Part shown: piece after piece, positions 17,500 through 27,240 of the stretch
Layout of the letters: each line of letters starts with the position of its first letter
Numbering within the stretch: the stretch's first letter is position 1
Origin: Rhodocytophaga rosea
GTDB lineage: Bacteria > Bacteroidota > Bacteroidia > Cytophagales > 172606-1
DNA length: 64,000 bases
NCBI RefSeq assembly: GCF_010119975.1
Contig: NZ_CP048222.1
Span: 8,160,501-8,224,500 of the forward strand
Direction of reading: 5' to 3'
Made by a program: the position numbers and the translations under genes
Notes under the pieces: model-generated
What the model saw: the letters and a program-made list of their open reading frames with translations, nothing else
What the model was told of the DNA's origin: nothing
Databases searched by the model: none

Positions 17500-17600
17500 C
17501 ATTGGTCAACAGTCATTAGTCAAGAGTGGATTCACTATTTATGAAATACATTCTTTCCATTGTATGTAAAGAGGTAAAAACCAATGACTACCGACCACTG
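17500..17600. repeat. Imperfect inverted repeat of the ATTGGTCA/AGTCATT family
   Basis: The arms 17500-17520 (cattggtcaacagtcattagt) and 17580-17600 pair at 16 of 21 positions and bracket about 60 bp just beyond the pgi stop codon. The core recurs at 33151-33167 and 58469-58485. Confidence 0.55.
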
Positions 17601-17601
17601 A

Positions 17602-19257
17602 TTATTTATGCCGCATCTGTTTAAAGGCATTAATTAAACCATTGGTAGAAGCATCATGGCTGGAAACCGGATATTCATCATGCAGTTCTGGCAAAATCTT
17701 ATTAGCCAGTTGTTTGCCTAGTTCTACCCCCCATTGATCAAAGCTCAGGATATTCCAGATCACGCCCTGTACAAAAATTTTGTGTTCATACATGGCAATC
17801 AGGCTGCCCAGGGTTCGGGGTGTAAGTTTAGTAAAAAGAATAGAATTGGTAGGTTTATTTCCTTTGAATACTTTAAATGCTACCAGATCTTTTACTTCTG
17901 CTTCCGTTTTACCTGCTTTTTTAAATTCATCCAGCACTTCCTTTGGAGTTTTTCCTTTCATCAGGGCTTCTGTCTGGGCAAAAAAGTTAGATAAGAGTAT
18001 ATTATGATGATCGCCTAAGGGATTGTGGCTGATGGCTGGCGCCAGAAAATCGCAGGGAATGAGTTTAGTACCCTGGTGAATAAGCTGATAAAAGGCATGT
18101 TGCCCGTTGGTTCCAGGTTCTCCCCAGATGACAGGGCCAGTCTGATAGTTTACCTCTTTTCCGGTACGGTCTACATATTTGCCATTACTTTCCATATTTC
18201 CCTGCTGAAAATAAGCAGCAAACCGGTGCATATACTGGTCATAGGGCAAGATGGCTTCCGTTTGCGCATCGAAAAAATTGGTATACCAGATACCAATAAG
18301 CCCGAGTAATACAGGAATATTGGTTTCAAACGGGGCTGTCCGGAAATGCTCATCCATCGCATGTGCACCTTCTAAGAGCTGGGCAAAGCGTTCATAACCT
18401 ATGGTACAGGCAATCGAAAGCCCAATTGCCGACCACAAAGAGTACCTCCCTCCTACCCAATCCCAGAAAACAAACATATTTTCCGGGGCAATGCCAAATT
18501 GTTTCACTCCTTTTTCATTGGTAGAAATAGCCACAAAATGTTTGGCAACCAATGCTTCATCTTTGGCTGCATCCAAAAACCATTTCCGGGCACTCAGGGC
18601 ATTGGTCATTGTTTCCTGGGTAGTAAAGGTTTTGGAAGCGATCATGAATAAAGTAGTCTCCGGAGATACTTTTTTCAGGGTTTCGGCAATGTGGGTACCA
18701 TCGATATTAGATACGAAATGTGCTTTAATGTTTGGTTTTTGATACGGTTTCAAAGCTTCAGTTACCATCACCGGGCCTAAGTCCGAACCGCCAATACCTA
18801 TATTCACAATATCTGTAATGGGTTTTCCGGTGTATCCTTTCCATTTGCCGGAAATAATGCGTTCAGAAAAAATTTCTATCTGCTTGAGAACCGCATTTAC
18901 TTCAGGCATTACATCTTTGCCATCAACCAGTATTTTTGCATTGCTTCGGTTGCGGAGTGCCGTATGCAGCACAGCCCTTCCTTCACTTGTATTGATGACA
19001 TCTCCGGTAAACATCTTGTCAATCGCCTCTTTCAGTTTGCATTCATCTGCCAGTTGCAGAAGCAATGCCTTGGTTTCACTGGTTATGATGTTTTTAGAAT
19101 AATCTACCAGGATATCTTCAAACTGAGTAGAGAACCGGGAAAACCGCTCCGGATCTTGCCGGAACATTTCCAGCATATGTTCCTGTTTAATCTGTCCGAA
19201 ATGCCTGGAAAGTGCCTGCCAGGCCTGGGTTTGCGTAGGATTAATAGATGCTAACAT
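17602..19257 (-). CDS. pgi: Glucose-6-phosphate isomerase
   Basis: Interconverts glucose 6-phosphate and fructose 6-phosphate in the cytoplasm (glycolysis and gluconeogenesis). Both family signatures are present: [19 protein letters not shown] in the first sugar-isomerase domain and [20 protein letters not shown] near the C terminus. The catalytic-loop block [17 protein letters not shown] is intact. At 551 residues it is the long (E. coli-like) form. It starts at the ATG at 19257. It is transcribed away from a 460-bp intergenic region and is apparently monocistronic. Confidence 0.97.
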   Translation of the reverse strand: MLASINPTQTQAWQALSRHFGQIKQEHMLEMFRQDPERFSRFSTQFEDILVDYSKNIITSETKALLLQLADECKLKEAIDKMFTGDVINTSEGRAVLHTALRNRSNAKILVDGKDVMPEVNAVLKQIEIFSERIISGKWKGYTGKPITDIVNIGIGGSDLGPVMVTEALKPYQKPNIKAHFVSNIDGTHIAETLKKVSPETTLFMIASKTFTTQETMTNALSARKWFLDAAKDEALVAKHFVAISTNEKGVKQFGIAPENMFVFWDWVGGRYSLWSAIGLSIACTIGYERFAQLLEGAHAMDEHFRTAPFETNIPVLLGLIGIWYTNFFDAQTEAILPYDQYMHRFAAYFQQGNMESNGKYVDRTGKEVNYQTGPVIWGEPGTNGQHAFYQLIHQGTKLIPCDFLAPAISHNPLGDHHNILLSNFFAQTEALMKGKTPKEVLDEFKKAGKTEAEVKDLVAFKVFKGNKPTNSILFTKLTPRTLGSLIAMYEHKIFVQGVIWNILSFDQWGVELGKQLANKILPELHDEYPVSSHDASTNGLINAFKQMRHK

Positions 19258-19718
19258 GGGTTTGGTTTAGGTTAAGTAAGCTAAATGCCTTGCTGTATCA
19301 GTATAAAAAGTAGGCAATCTCTTACGTATGCTTCATTTCTACTGAAAGGTGCGGAAAATTAATAAAAAAAACGGGTGAAATTCTATAAATAAAAAAGTGT
19401 GATGGCTGCATGTCTGTTTTAATGCATATCTGGGTATAAATCAATCACATAAAACCAGAAGAATAATTAAGACTTGGTATAAAGCTTTTTCTTTTTCTAT
19501 TCAACATACCCATAGCTCAGAAATTATTACATCTCTTTTCACCTCTCTTCCTGCCAGGCATGCAGCAGGTAGTTGTAAACTTTGTAATTTATTCTCTTGA
19601 TCTTTTATACAAATAGTATGTATTAACAGCTATTCATTAAGGATACATCTTTATACAAACCCCGCTATATCTGAGTTTTAATTTTTTCTAACAATATTTT
19701 TATTAACAGCAACTCTAT
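19258..19718. other. 461-bp divergent intergenic region
   Basis: AT-rich DNA between pgi (-) and the methyltransferase-GT2 gene (+) that should contain both promoters. I see no hairpin, repeat or small gene that I can support. Confidence 0.5.
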
Positions 19719-21236
19719 ATGGTTGTCACAGCTACCCTCAGCGAAACTTTATCTACACTAGCCCAACGTGAACAGTACCGGGATAAATACTGGTTAAAAA
19801 AAGATCCTATTCTCCATGACCGGCTTTTGTGGCGTGCACAAACCTTTCGTCATATGGTACACCTGCTGCCAGGACAAAGTATTCTGGAACTTGGGTGTGG
19901 AAAAGGCTTGTTTACCAGACAACTCTCCGCAGTGACCAAAGGGGAAAATCCTATTACTTCCCTTACGTTTGATCCAACTAATCTTTCCTCTTTTGACTTA
20001 CCTTCTGTCACGTTTTCATACGCTGAATCATTGCCAGGGCCACTGCAAGGTAGTCATTTTGATTTTATAGTGGCGATGGACATGCTCGATAAAGAAAATG
20101 CTTCTGAATTTCTGCAACATGTATATGAATTGCTGGAACCTGGCGGGCAGGTGATCTTCTATGAAAGTAATCCCTGGAATATAATGTTGCAACTTCGCCG
20201 GTTCTTCCAGAAGCAAGTAGGTTCCAAAGACCCCAGAGGTCTGATGAGCCGGCCAGAATTATATGAGCTTATTTCAGAAATAGGTTATATTAATATTTTT
20301 ACGGTTTATAACGACTTTGTATACGCACCGCTCAGTTCAAAGATGATCTGGACCTTGCGTAACCTGTCAATTCTGCTGGAAAATGCTCCTACCATCCGCA
20401 CCCTGGCAGGTTCTATTCTGATACATGCCAAAAAGCCACCCAGGGTAAAAACATTGCCCAAAATCTCCTTGTGCAAGCATGCCGGTCTTACCAGCACTAT
20501 TTCCGTAGTAGTTCCCTGCCACAATGAGGAAATGAACGTAGAACCTCTGGTAAACAGGCTGATGGATTTTTATGGCGCTTATATTCATGAACTGATTCTG
20601 GTAGATGATAACAGCAAGGACCGTACAAAAGATGTGATTTTTGAATTACAGAAACGGTATCCACAAGTAAAACCAGTTATCCGCACACCACCCAACGGCG
20701 TAGGACGGGCAATACGGGATGGATATAAGGCAGCTACCGGCAAGTATATTCTCTCGATGGATTGCGATTTTCAGCATTTGTTGCCGGAATTACAGGACTT
20801 GTTCGATGAACTGGCCACTGGCGCCGATGTTGTAGTAGGAAGCCGTTTCTCCCGGCATAGTGTATTGCTTAATTATCCGTTTAAGAAAATTGTGGCCAAC
20901 CGGGCTTTTCATGCCCTGGCCCGCATTATGCTCTGGCATTCTTTCCGGGATCTGACCAATAACCTGAAAATCATCCGCCGAGACATCGCCGAAACACTTC
21001 CTTTTACCCAGAATGGATTTGCCATTAATGCTGAAACTGGCTTTCTGCCTATGCTGGCAGGCTATGAAGTAAGAGAAGTACCAATCTCCTGGATTAACCG
21101 GGGAGTAGATATGGGTGTTTCATCCTTTAAACTCATCAAAGTAGGGGGTGGCTACTGGCATGTGCTACTGGGCTTATGGAAACAGCAGATTTTAAAAAAA
21201 TTAAATCCTAAGAAATCAGCCCCCAATAAGAAATAG
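19719..21236 (+). CDS. Fusion of SAM-dependent methyltransferase and GT2 (DPM1-like) glycosyltransferase
   Basis: Residues about 30-240 are a class I methyltransferase: motif I SILELGCGKGLFTRQL (residues 54-69), then FDFIVAMDMLD and LEPGGQVIFYESNPWN. Residues 261-490 are a family 2 glycosyltransferase: ISVVVPCHNEEMNVEPLV, ELILVDDNSKDRT and the metal-binding ILSMDCDFQHL (Asp348/Asp350). The GT2 half resembles dolichyl/polyprenyl-phosphate mannose or glucose synthases and lacks C-terminal membrane helices. It therefore probably loads a sugar onto a lipid phosphate at the cytoplasmic face, while the methyltransferase half modifies a sugar or lipid. The next gene, 15 bp downstream, is a membrane protein likely to use its product. 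Confidence 0.87.
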   Translation: MVVTATLSETLSTLAQREQYRDKYWLKKDPILHDRLLWRAQTFRHMVHLLPGQSILELGCGKGLFTRQLSAVTKGENPITSLTFDPTNLSSFDLPSVTFSYAESLPGPLQGSHFDFIVAMDMLDKENASEFLQHVYELLEPGGQVIFYESNPWNIMLQLRRFFQKQVGSKDPRGLMSRPELYELISEIGYINIFTVYNDFVYAPLSSKMIWTLRNLSILLENAPTIRTLAGSILIHAKKPPRVKTLPKISLCKHAGLTSTISVVVPCHNEEMNVEPLVNRLMDFYGAYIHELILVDDNSKDRTKDVIFELQKRYPQVKPVIRTPPNGVGRAIRDGYKAATGKYILSMDCDFQHLLPELQDLFDELATGADVVVGSRFSRHSVLLNYPFKKIVANRAFHALARIMLWHSFRDLTNNLKIIRRDIAETLPFTQNGFAINAETGFLPMLAGYEVREVPISWINRGVDMGVSSFKLIKVGGGYWHVLLGLWKQQILKKLNPKKSAPNKK

Positions 21237-21251
21237 CACACTCAGCTTAAA

Positions 21252-22685
21252 ATGATGTATCTGGTAAAAACGATACCTGAACAAACAAACAAAATACTGA
21301 CTTCTTCGCTTGTACTAAAAGTAAGCAGTATATTTGTCTTTGGCTTGCATTTGCTTCTTACAGCGGTTGCCTTATATTGTGTAGTAAAGTATGGCCGCAA
21401 TATTCCCCTGGCGGAAGACTGGCTGCTGATCGCTCCTTATACCGGAAACGAATCCGATCTATTAGGCTGGTTATGGGCACAAAATAATGAACACCGGGTA
21501 CCTCTACCAAAACTGGTATTGCTCGGACTCATGAAACTAACCAACGGTGATTTTAGGGCAGGGATGTATTTTAATGTGCTTGCCTTAAGTGGAATTTCTT
21601 TAGCCTTCCTTTTATTTTTGAGAAAACAGCGAGGGTATACACATCTGTCAGATGCTTTTTTCCCACTATTGCTACTGCACCTGGGCAACTGGGAGAATAT
21701 GGTCTGGAGCTGGCAGCTTTCTTTTGTTTTGCCCACTATTCTAATGCTTATTTTTCTGTTGGTTGCACTTAAAAATCCATTACTGGATAAACCAGGCAAT
21801 GCTTTTACATGCGGGATTATACTAATATTATTGCCCTTTTGTGGCGGAAATGGCGTTTTGTTAGTACCTTTCCTGGGAACTTGGTTAGTGTGTTGTGCTG
21901 TATCTTTGCAGAGAACCTCATCCAATAATTCAGCAAAAAATGTGAGTGTTATTCTATTTGGTTTTGCCATAATAGCCACACTGATTTGTTTGTTATACTT
22001 TATAGGATATAAGAAACCAGACTGGAGTCTTCCTAACCCAGGCATTCTCCCAACTTTGCTAACTTCGGGCAAGTTTCTGGCATATAGTTTGGGACCGGCG
22101 GCTTACTCACACTGGGGATTATTCTCTTTTACAGCCATACTTATAGTATTAATAAGCATTATTATTCTCCTCAACCGTTCTTTCTCATATCAACTGTTAA
22201 AGAGTGATCCAAGAAAATTACTTTTGCTAATATTTTTCAGCCTGTTTCTCTTTTTTGCATTGGCTATTGGATGGGGCCGTGCAGCATTAGTCCCCACAGT
22301 CGGAATGCCTATCCGCTACATCATTTTTTCCTCCCCTCTGCTAATAATCTGTTATTTCACATGGGAATTATATGGCCGTTCTTATTTGAAACCAATGATG
22401 TTGACCGGATTGATGGCAATAATGCTTTTTCTGCTTCCTTTTAATGCCAGAGCAGCCTTTTACTGGAGGGATTGGTATACAAATGGGATGAACGCAGTTG
22501 AAAATGATATTACAGCCGGACTTACCAAAGCCGACATTGCCAGGAAACACAAAGCCTTTCTGATTCACTGGTGGGAAGAGAAAGAGATTATCAGCCATTT
22601 ACAGATGCTTCAGAACACCAGCCATAGCCCGTTTAGACAACTCCGGGACAAAAGTCCTTCTACAATACAATTACAGGGAAAGTAA
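21252..22685 (+). CDS. Polytopic membrane protein, GT-C-like
   Basis: A 477-residue protein with about nine to eleven membrane segments. The first periplasmic loop contains an acidic patch PLAEDWLLIAPYTG (Glu55/Asp56) followed by WAQNNEHRVPLPKLVLLGL. I recall this AEDW/NNEHR layout from uncharacterised integral membrane proteins of GT-C type, whose first loop carries the acidic catalytic residue. No family name can be given with certainty. Together with the preceding DPM1-like GT2 fusion, it may move a sugar from a lipid-phosphate donor onto an extracytoplasmic acceptor. A terminator follows at 22717. Confidence 0.7.
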   Translation: MMYLVKTIPEQTNKILTSSLVLKVSSIFVFGLHLLLTAVALYCVVKYGRNIPLAEDWLLIAPYTGNESDLLGWLWAQNNEHRVPLPKLVLLGLMKLTNGDFRAGMYFNVLALSGISLAFLLFLRKQRGYTHLSDAFFPLLLLHLGNWENMVWSWQLSFVLPTILMLIFLLVALKNPLLDKPGNAFTCGIILILLPFCGGNGVLLVPFLGTWLVCCAVSLQRTSSNNSAKNVSVILFGFAIIATLICLLYFIGYKKPDWSLPNPGILPTLLTSGKFLAYSLGPAAYSHWGLFSFTAILIVLISIIILLNRSFSYQLLKSDPRKLLLLIFFSLFLFFALAIGWGRAALVPTVGMPIRYIIFSSPLLIICYFTWELYGRSYLKPMMLTGLMAIMLFLLPFNARAAFYWRDWYTNGMNAVENDITAGLTKADIARKHKAFLIHWWEEKEIISHLQMLQNTSHSPFRQLRDKSPSTIQLQGK

Positions 22686-22716
22686 ATTATTATACAACTA
22701 TTGAATTGCTATACAT

Positions 22717-22755
22717 GAAAACATCCGGCTCCACATAGGAAAACCGGATGTTTTC
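22717..22755 (+). terminator. Hairpin terminator of the methyltransferase-GT2 operon
   Basis: Perfect 12-bp arms (gaaaacatccgg and ccggatgttttc) with a 15-nt loop, 31 bp after the stop of the membrane-protein gene. The 3' arm carries TTTT. Confidence 0.75.
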
Positions 22756-23137
22756 GAAATCCTCGGTTAAACTTTATCAAGGTGTGTTAAAATTCAACAA
22801 AGGTACAATCCAATAAAATTTATAAGGCTATACCTTTGAAATTTTTAACAGGACTCACACTTAATAAAACTTGTTTGGGACTAGACACGTTGTACCCCCT
22901 TTCTTTTTAGTGGAACATAAGCAACAGCGGGAGCTCAAATATCTTATGAACAGTAGGCTACTGCCGATAATGATCATTATCAGAGTTACAACGCTAGTCT
23001 GGCCTGTAAAGTTTATTTGCAATCATAAAAAATTTACCCCTTTTATAAGCGCCTCATCAACAGATGCTGACAACATATAGTGCTTATTTTCAGTATAACC
23101 TGCTATTGGATTCTATTCAAATTTTGATGTTAAATAT
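22756..23137. other. Intergenic region upstream of the LLM oxidoreductase
   Basis: A 382-bp AT-rich stretch. An exact match to the Bacteroidota -7 consensus, TACCTTTG, occurs at 22831-22838, but no TTG lies at the right distance upstream, so the promoter call is weak. A 69-codon frame at 22871-23080 has no credible protein character. Confidence 0.35.
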
Positions 23138-24121
23138 ATGATTCATATAGGTTACCACGCATCACACGAACAGTTCAGGCCAAGCCAGCTGCTGAAATTA
23201 GTTCAGAAAGCGGCAGAAGCAGGGTTTAGGCACAGTTTATCCTCCGATCATTTCCATCCCTGGACGGAAGAACAAGGAGAAAGTGGGTTTGCATGGTCAT
23301 GGCTGGGAGCTGCTATGCAGGCTACGCCGCTAACTTTTGGTGTGGTAAATGCGCCCGGACAGCGATATCATCCCGCCATTATTGCCCAGGCAGCCGCTAC
23401 CTTAGCTGAAATGTTTCCGGATCGGTTCTGGTTGGCGCAAGGCAGTGGACAGGCCGTAAATGAACATATTACTGGTACCTACTGGCCTAATAAACCTGAA
23501 CGGAATGCCCGTCTGCTGGAATGTGTGGAAGTAATCCGGGCACTGTGGGCCGGAGAAACGGTTAATCATTTTGGAAGAATACGGGTAGAAAATGCCAAAT
23601 TATATAGCCTGCCTGCCAAACCTCCGCTTATTATAGGCACGGCCATTACTGAAAAAACCGCTGAATGGGTAGGAAGCTGGGCAGATGGATTGCTTACCAT
23701 TTCCAGGCCACCACAGGAATTAAAAAAAATGGCAGATGCTTTTTATAAAGGCGGTGGCGAAGGCAAGCCTATGTATCTGAAAGTACAGCTTTCTTATGCG
23801 GCTACAGAAGAAAAAGCACGACAGGGGGCCTTTGAGCAGTGGCGTTCTAATGTATTTGAAAGTGCCATGCTTACCGAACTGCAAATGCCATCGCAGTTCG
23901 ATTATGCCGGAAGTTTTGTACAAGCCAGTGAACTGGATAAGTTTGTCCGTATTTCCTGTTCGCCTGAGCAACACATAGAATGGCTTAAAAAAGATGCAGA
24001 ACTTGGATTCAGCCAGTTATATCTGCATAATGTAAACCGGGAACAGGAGCAGTTTATTGAAGTATTCGGAGAAAAAGTATTGCCTCATTTCAGTCAGATG
24101 CAAGCTTCCAGTGCCCATTAG
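23138..24121 (+). CDS. LLM-class flavin-dependent oxidoreductase (TIGR03885-like)
   Basis: Luciferase-like monooxygenase fold: IGYHASHEQFRPSQLLKLVQ at the start, the SSDHFHPWTEEQG loop, RYHPAIIAQAAATLAEMFPDRFWLAQGSG and the C-terminal SPEQHIEWLKKDAELGF. The pattern matches the 'non-F420 flavinoid oxidoreductase' subgroup (TIGR03885), which is thought to use FMN. The substrate is unknown. At 327 residues it has normal length. It is cytoplasmic, with no signal. It converges with the DUF4838 gene. Confidence 0.85.
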   Translation: MIHIGYHASHEQFRPSQLLKLVQKAAEAGFRHSLSSDHFHPWTEEQGESGFAWSWLGAAMQATPLTFGVVNAPGQRYHPAIIAQAAATLAEMFPDRFWLAQGSGQAVNEHITGTYWPNKPERNARLLECVEVIRALWAGETVNHFGRIRVENAKLYSLPAKPPLIIGTAITEKTAEWVGSWADGLLTISRPPQELKKMADAFYKGGGEGKPMYLKVQLSYAATEEKARQGAFEQWRSNVFESAMLTELQMPSQFDYAGSFVQASELDKFVRISCSPEQHIEWLKKDAELGFSQLYLHNVNREQEQFIEVFGEKVLPHFSQMQASSAH

Positions 24122-24263
24122 CAAATATTACTTTACAAACGAAGTAGTGTGTCTTATTTAGATTAAAAGATAAAACTACAATAGCACAGACATATAGTGT
24201 TTTGAACCACACATCATTCATTATTCATTGGTAAAATGAAGATGATATATCCTAAAGCAGAAG

Positions 24264-26120
24264 CTACTTTTTTGGTTTTGGTTTGTTAGGAATCGATTGC
24301 AAAGCACTTGTTACTCTCCTTTCCAGCTCACCTTTAGTACGGGCACCAAAAAAAGTCATCTTATCAGGCAGGATAACAGTTTCCATATACTTTTTAACTT
24401 CATCAATCTGCTCCTGTTTTACTTCTTTTGCATTGGTCAGTTCAAACAGATATTCTGTTAACCGGAAACTTTTGGAAAAGAACTCAATTCTCTTCTTTTC
24501 ACTCTCATTCTTTGTTCTACGACTAGCCTGATTTAACCATGTTCTTGCCTGTTTTACCAGTTCTAACTCTTGCGGGCTTAACAATAATTGTTTTGGAAAA
24601 GAATGCATTTTACGGTAAATATCCCGGGTATTATCCATAGAATAGGTCAATTTTTCCAGAGTATCGAAATACTCTTTCATTGGTTTGGCTGCTTTCCCGA
24701 ACATATCAGTACAAAATTGAGTCATCAGTGCTTCTACATCTGCCTCCGGTGACCAGAGTAATTTTCCCATTAAGTAATATTTAGGACCATCAAGTCCCCA
24801 GTTAGGATATAATTCAGCATGATAGTATTCTTGTTTCAACCCTAGTACTTTTACCTCTTTAAGATACTTTGCCAATAAACCAGTATAAATTCTGGGATAT
24901 AAATATCCATTCCCCTGAGCCCAGTCATGGTGTCCGATATAGGTTGCTTTTTTCGCCCAGTCACTGAGGCGGAAGGGATTATTCCAGGTAGCCCGCTGAG
25001 TAACGCCATCCTTGTCTAGTTCTGATATCTGGGATACTACAACAGGTACAATGCTGGGATGAAGTTTTTCTTTAGGCATTTGCGCAACCTGGCCATACAC
25101 AATATAAACGATCTTCTTCTGTCCGCTTACCCCTTGTTCGGGTAATTCTTTCTCCAGGCGTTCGGCCACCTGATTAAGAAAATGAATATAGGTATCTATA
25201 TATGCTTTTAATCTTCCTTCATACGACTTAGGATATTTACTAAGAACCTCAGCCATCTTGCCTTCTACCGGATAAACCTTGCTATCTTGTACTGAAAAGG
25301 ATATATGCCTTAATCCTGGTTTCTGTTTAAAATAGTTGATAGCAGATTCAACCGCCGCATCTACTAATTTAGGTTCCGCAAAATCAGGCTGCCAGTTCTG
25401 GTCTCCCTGATTGGCAGGAAAATAACGTTTTCCATTCATTAAAGGGTAAATTTCAGGATACTTGTCTTTAAATTCTACAGTGGGAAACCTTTGTCCCATT
25501 GAATGCTGATGGCTTTCCCAGTTTTTTCTGGTTAATCCATTATACCAGGCCCAATTCCCTTCATTTTCTACAGCAGAAGTTAGACCAGTTCCCAACGTAT
25601 AGGCTACAAAAGGTTCTTGAGTAATATCAATTTTTTCAGGTAAGGTTATTTTATTTAATTTCGGAAGGCTTGTGTACAATTCGGTAGGGAGATAAAAGCG
25701 TACGCCACAGTAATTATCTAAAAAATAAGCCATACCATTCACATACCCCATAGGATGTAAACCCATAATCATCACTATATTTCCCTTTTTCCTGATAGTA
25801 AATGCATAAATACTCGCAGTAGTTAACTTCTCCTCATTTGTAAAATAAGTAGGTCCAAAGGAAATGATTGATTTCTTACTGATATCCGCCATATTTTTCT
25901 TCACCTGATCATCATTAACAAATTCAAAACCTTTATCTGTCCGGTAAATCCTACGCAGTTGCTTTTGTAACTCTGTGGAACCAACTTTAGTAAACGCATC
26001 CTTTGCATTTACGGCAATCAAGGTTTGCTGCGGATCAAGGGTTAATTTCTGTGCATGAATGTTTGTAAAAACAGTAAAAAGGAAAATATAGATAAAGAGG
26101 AAAATCCTGGTGGTTTGCAT
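24264..26120 (-). CDS. Secreted DUF4838 protein
   Basis: The start at 26120 gives a clean signal peptide (MQTTRIFLFIYIFLFTVFTN ending in AQ); the longer frame to 26207 adds unrelated residues. The first domain (LQKQLRRIYRTDKGFEFVND, MGLHPMGYVNGMAYFLDNYCGVRFYLP) is like the alpha-glucuronidase/hexosaminidase N-terminal domain that precedes glycosidase barrels. The body matches DUF4838: EVKVLGLKQEYYHAELYPNW and YYLMGKLLWSPEADVEALM. Relatives in Bacteroidota are presumed polysaccharide-acting enzymes; the activity is not proven. An IS element sits only 107 bp upstream of the start. Confidence 0.83.
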   Translation of the reverse strand: MQTTRIFLFIYIFLFTVFTNIHAQKLTLDPQQTLIAVNAKDAFTKVGSTELQKQLRRIYRTDKGFEFVNDDQVKKNMADISKKSIISFGPTYFTNEEKLTTASIYAFTIRKKGNIVMIMGLHPMGYVNGMAYFLDNYCGVRFYLPTELYTSLPKLNKITLPEKIDITQEPFVAYTLGTGLTSAVENEGNWAWYNGLTRKNWESHQHSMGQRFPTVEFKDKYPEIYPLMNGKRYFPANQGDQNWQPDFAEPKLVDAAVESAINYFKQKPGLRHISFSVQDSKVYPVEGKMAEVLSKYPKSYEGRLKAYIDTYIHFLNQVAERLEKELPEQGVSGQKKIVYIVYGQVAQMPKEKLHPSIVPVVVSQISELDKDGVTQRATWNNPFRLSDWAKKATYIGHHDWAQGNGYLYPRIYTGLLAKYLKEVKVLGLKQEYYHAELYPNWGLDGPKYYLMGKLLWSPEADVEALMTQFCTDMFGKAAKPMKEYFDTLEKLTYSMDNTRDIYRKMHSFPKQLLLSPQELELVKQARTWLNQASRRTKNESEKKRIEFFSKSFRLTEYLFELTNAKEVKQEQIDEVKKYMETVILPDKMTFFGARTKGELERRVTSALQSIPNKPKPKK

Positions 26121-26227
26121 ATCAGAAAAGATTGATCTATTCAGTTTATTAACTCTATCATCTGAAAAAGTGTTCAAAAACAAACCGGATTTAATTGCCG
26201 TTTTCAAAAAAAAAGGGAGAAAAATAT

Positions 26228-27156
26228 CAATGAAGCTGTTTAAAGTTATTGTCTAAAAAGGAAGCACTGGTTAGGAAGTAGTAGTTTTGAAGTGCGAAAA
26301 CAAAACATAAAACCCAAAACCAGTGCTGAGTAAAGATATTATAAAAGAGCAAATTCTGCCTCATTTATCACAAGGCAAAAGAGGAACAAGATGTAAAGCA
26401 GATTACATCCAAATAGTAAAAGCTATTTTTTATAAATTAAAAACAGGTAGTCAATGGAGAGAGTTACCCATGTATGAGTTTTTTAGAGAATCTCCTTATA
26501 GTTGGCAATCCATTTACTACCACTTCAATAAATGGGCAAAAGATGGCAGTTGGCAACACCTATGGATAGCCTTACTGAAAAAATATCGATCCTGTTTGGA
26601 TTTATCTTCGATGCAACTAGATGGTAGCCATACCCTAGCAAAAAATGGTGGGGCTTGTGTAGGCTATCAGAAAAGAAAAAAAGCTGTGACTACTAATATG
26701 CTTTTTCTGGCTGACAATCAAGGCTTGATGTTAGCTTGTAGTGAGCCTATTAGCGGAGAACACAATGATTTATATCAGATTAGTGAATGCTTTAAAAGTC
26801 TATGTCTGCTATTAGAGCAAGCAGGAATCAGCTTAGAAGGTATATTCATGAATGCAGATGCGGGCTTTGATTCTAAAGAATTACGAAAACAATGTGCACA
26901 GCAAAAAATAGAAGCCAACATTGCTATCAACAAAAGAAGCAGTAAAGAGACCCTTGCTGATTGCTACTTTGATCAACAATTGTATAAGAAAAGAAGAGTC
27001 ATTGAACAAGCTAATGCTTGGTTAGACAGTTTTAAGACACTGCTGATCCGTTTTGAAGTATTGACTCAGACTTGGCTTGCTTTTCATATGATGGCTTTCT
27101 CTCTGCTGTTCTTACGCAGAATCATCAAACTTAATAAACTTTAAACAGCTTCATTG
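26228..27156 (+). mobile_element. Complete IS5-family-like insertion sequence (929 bp)
   Basis: The ends are 20-bp perfect inverted repeats: caatgaagctgtttaaagtt at 26228-26247 and its complement at 27137-27156. They enclose one transposase gene that fills the element. I could not find a clear direct target duplication at either boundary, so the outer limits could be off by a few bases. The element is intact and probably active or recently active. It lies just upstream of the DUF4838 gene, pointing the other way. Confidence 0.85.
26323..27144 (+). CDS. IS5-family DDE transposase
   Basis: A 273-residue single-frame transposase with a GTG start. The N-terminal part has the IS5-like block GSQWRELPMYEFFRESPYSW and YYHFNKWAKDGSW. 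The catalytic triad is readable: Asp100 in MQLDGSHT, Asp179 in MNADAGFDS and Glu228 in RRVIEQANAWLDSFKTL. It ends 12 bp inside the right inverted repeat. There is no frameshift or truncation, so the enzyme should be functional. Confidence 0.93.
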   Translation: MLSKDIIKEQILPHLSQGKRGTRCKADYIQIVKAIFYKLKTGSQWRELPMYEFFRESPYSWQSIYYHFNKWAKDGSWQHLWIALLKKYRSCLDLSSMQLDGSHTLAKNGGACVGYQKRKKAVTTNMLFLADNQGLMLACSEPISGEHNDLYQISECFKSLCLLLEQAGISLEGIFMNADAGFDSKELRKQCAQQKIEANIAINKRSSKETLADCYFDQQLYKKRRVIEQANAWLDSFKTLLIRFEVLTQTWLAFHMMAFSLLFLRRIIKLNKL

Positions 27157-27182
27157 TTAGTACTTACAATTATCCAATATAT

Positions 27183-27217
27183 AAAAAAGGGAGTATCCAA
27201 GCGGATACCCCCTTTTT
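27183..27217. terminator. Bidirectional terminator between the IS and the DUF4142 gene
   Basis: The 15-bp arms (aaaaagggagtatcc with ggatacccccttttt, one mismatch) enclose AAGC, with A and T runs at the outer ends. It lies between converging genes. Confidence 0.75.
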
Positions 27218-27240
27218 GTTTTAAACAAATTGCACATGAA

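Noticed and set aside
22871-23080. 69-codon frame in the intergenic region
   Set aside because: Odd composition with several hydrophobic and rare runs, no start context, no family resemblance.
26221-27163. Target-site duplication of the IS element
   Set aside because: I compared several boundaries and found no matching direct repeat of 2-4 bases that fits both ends.
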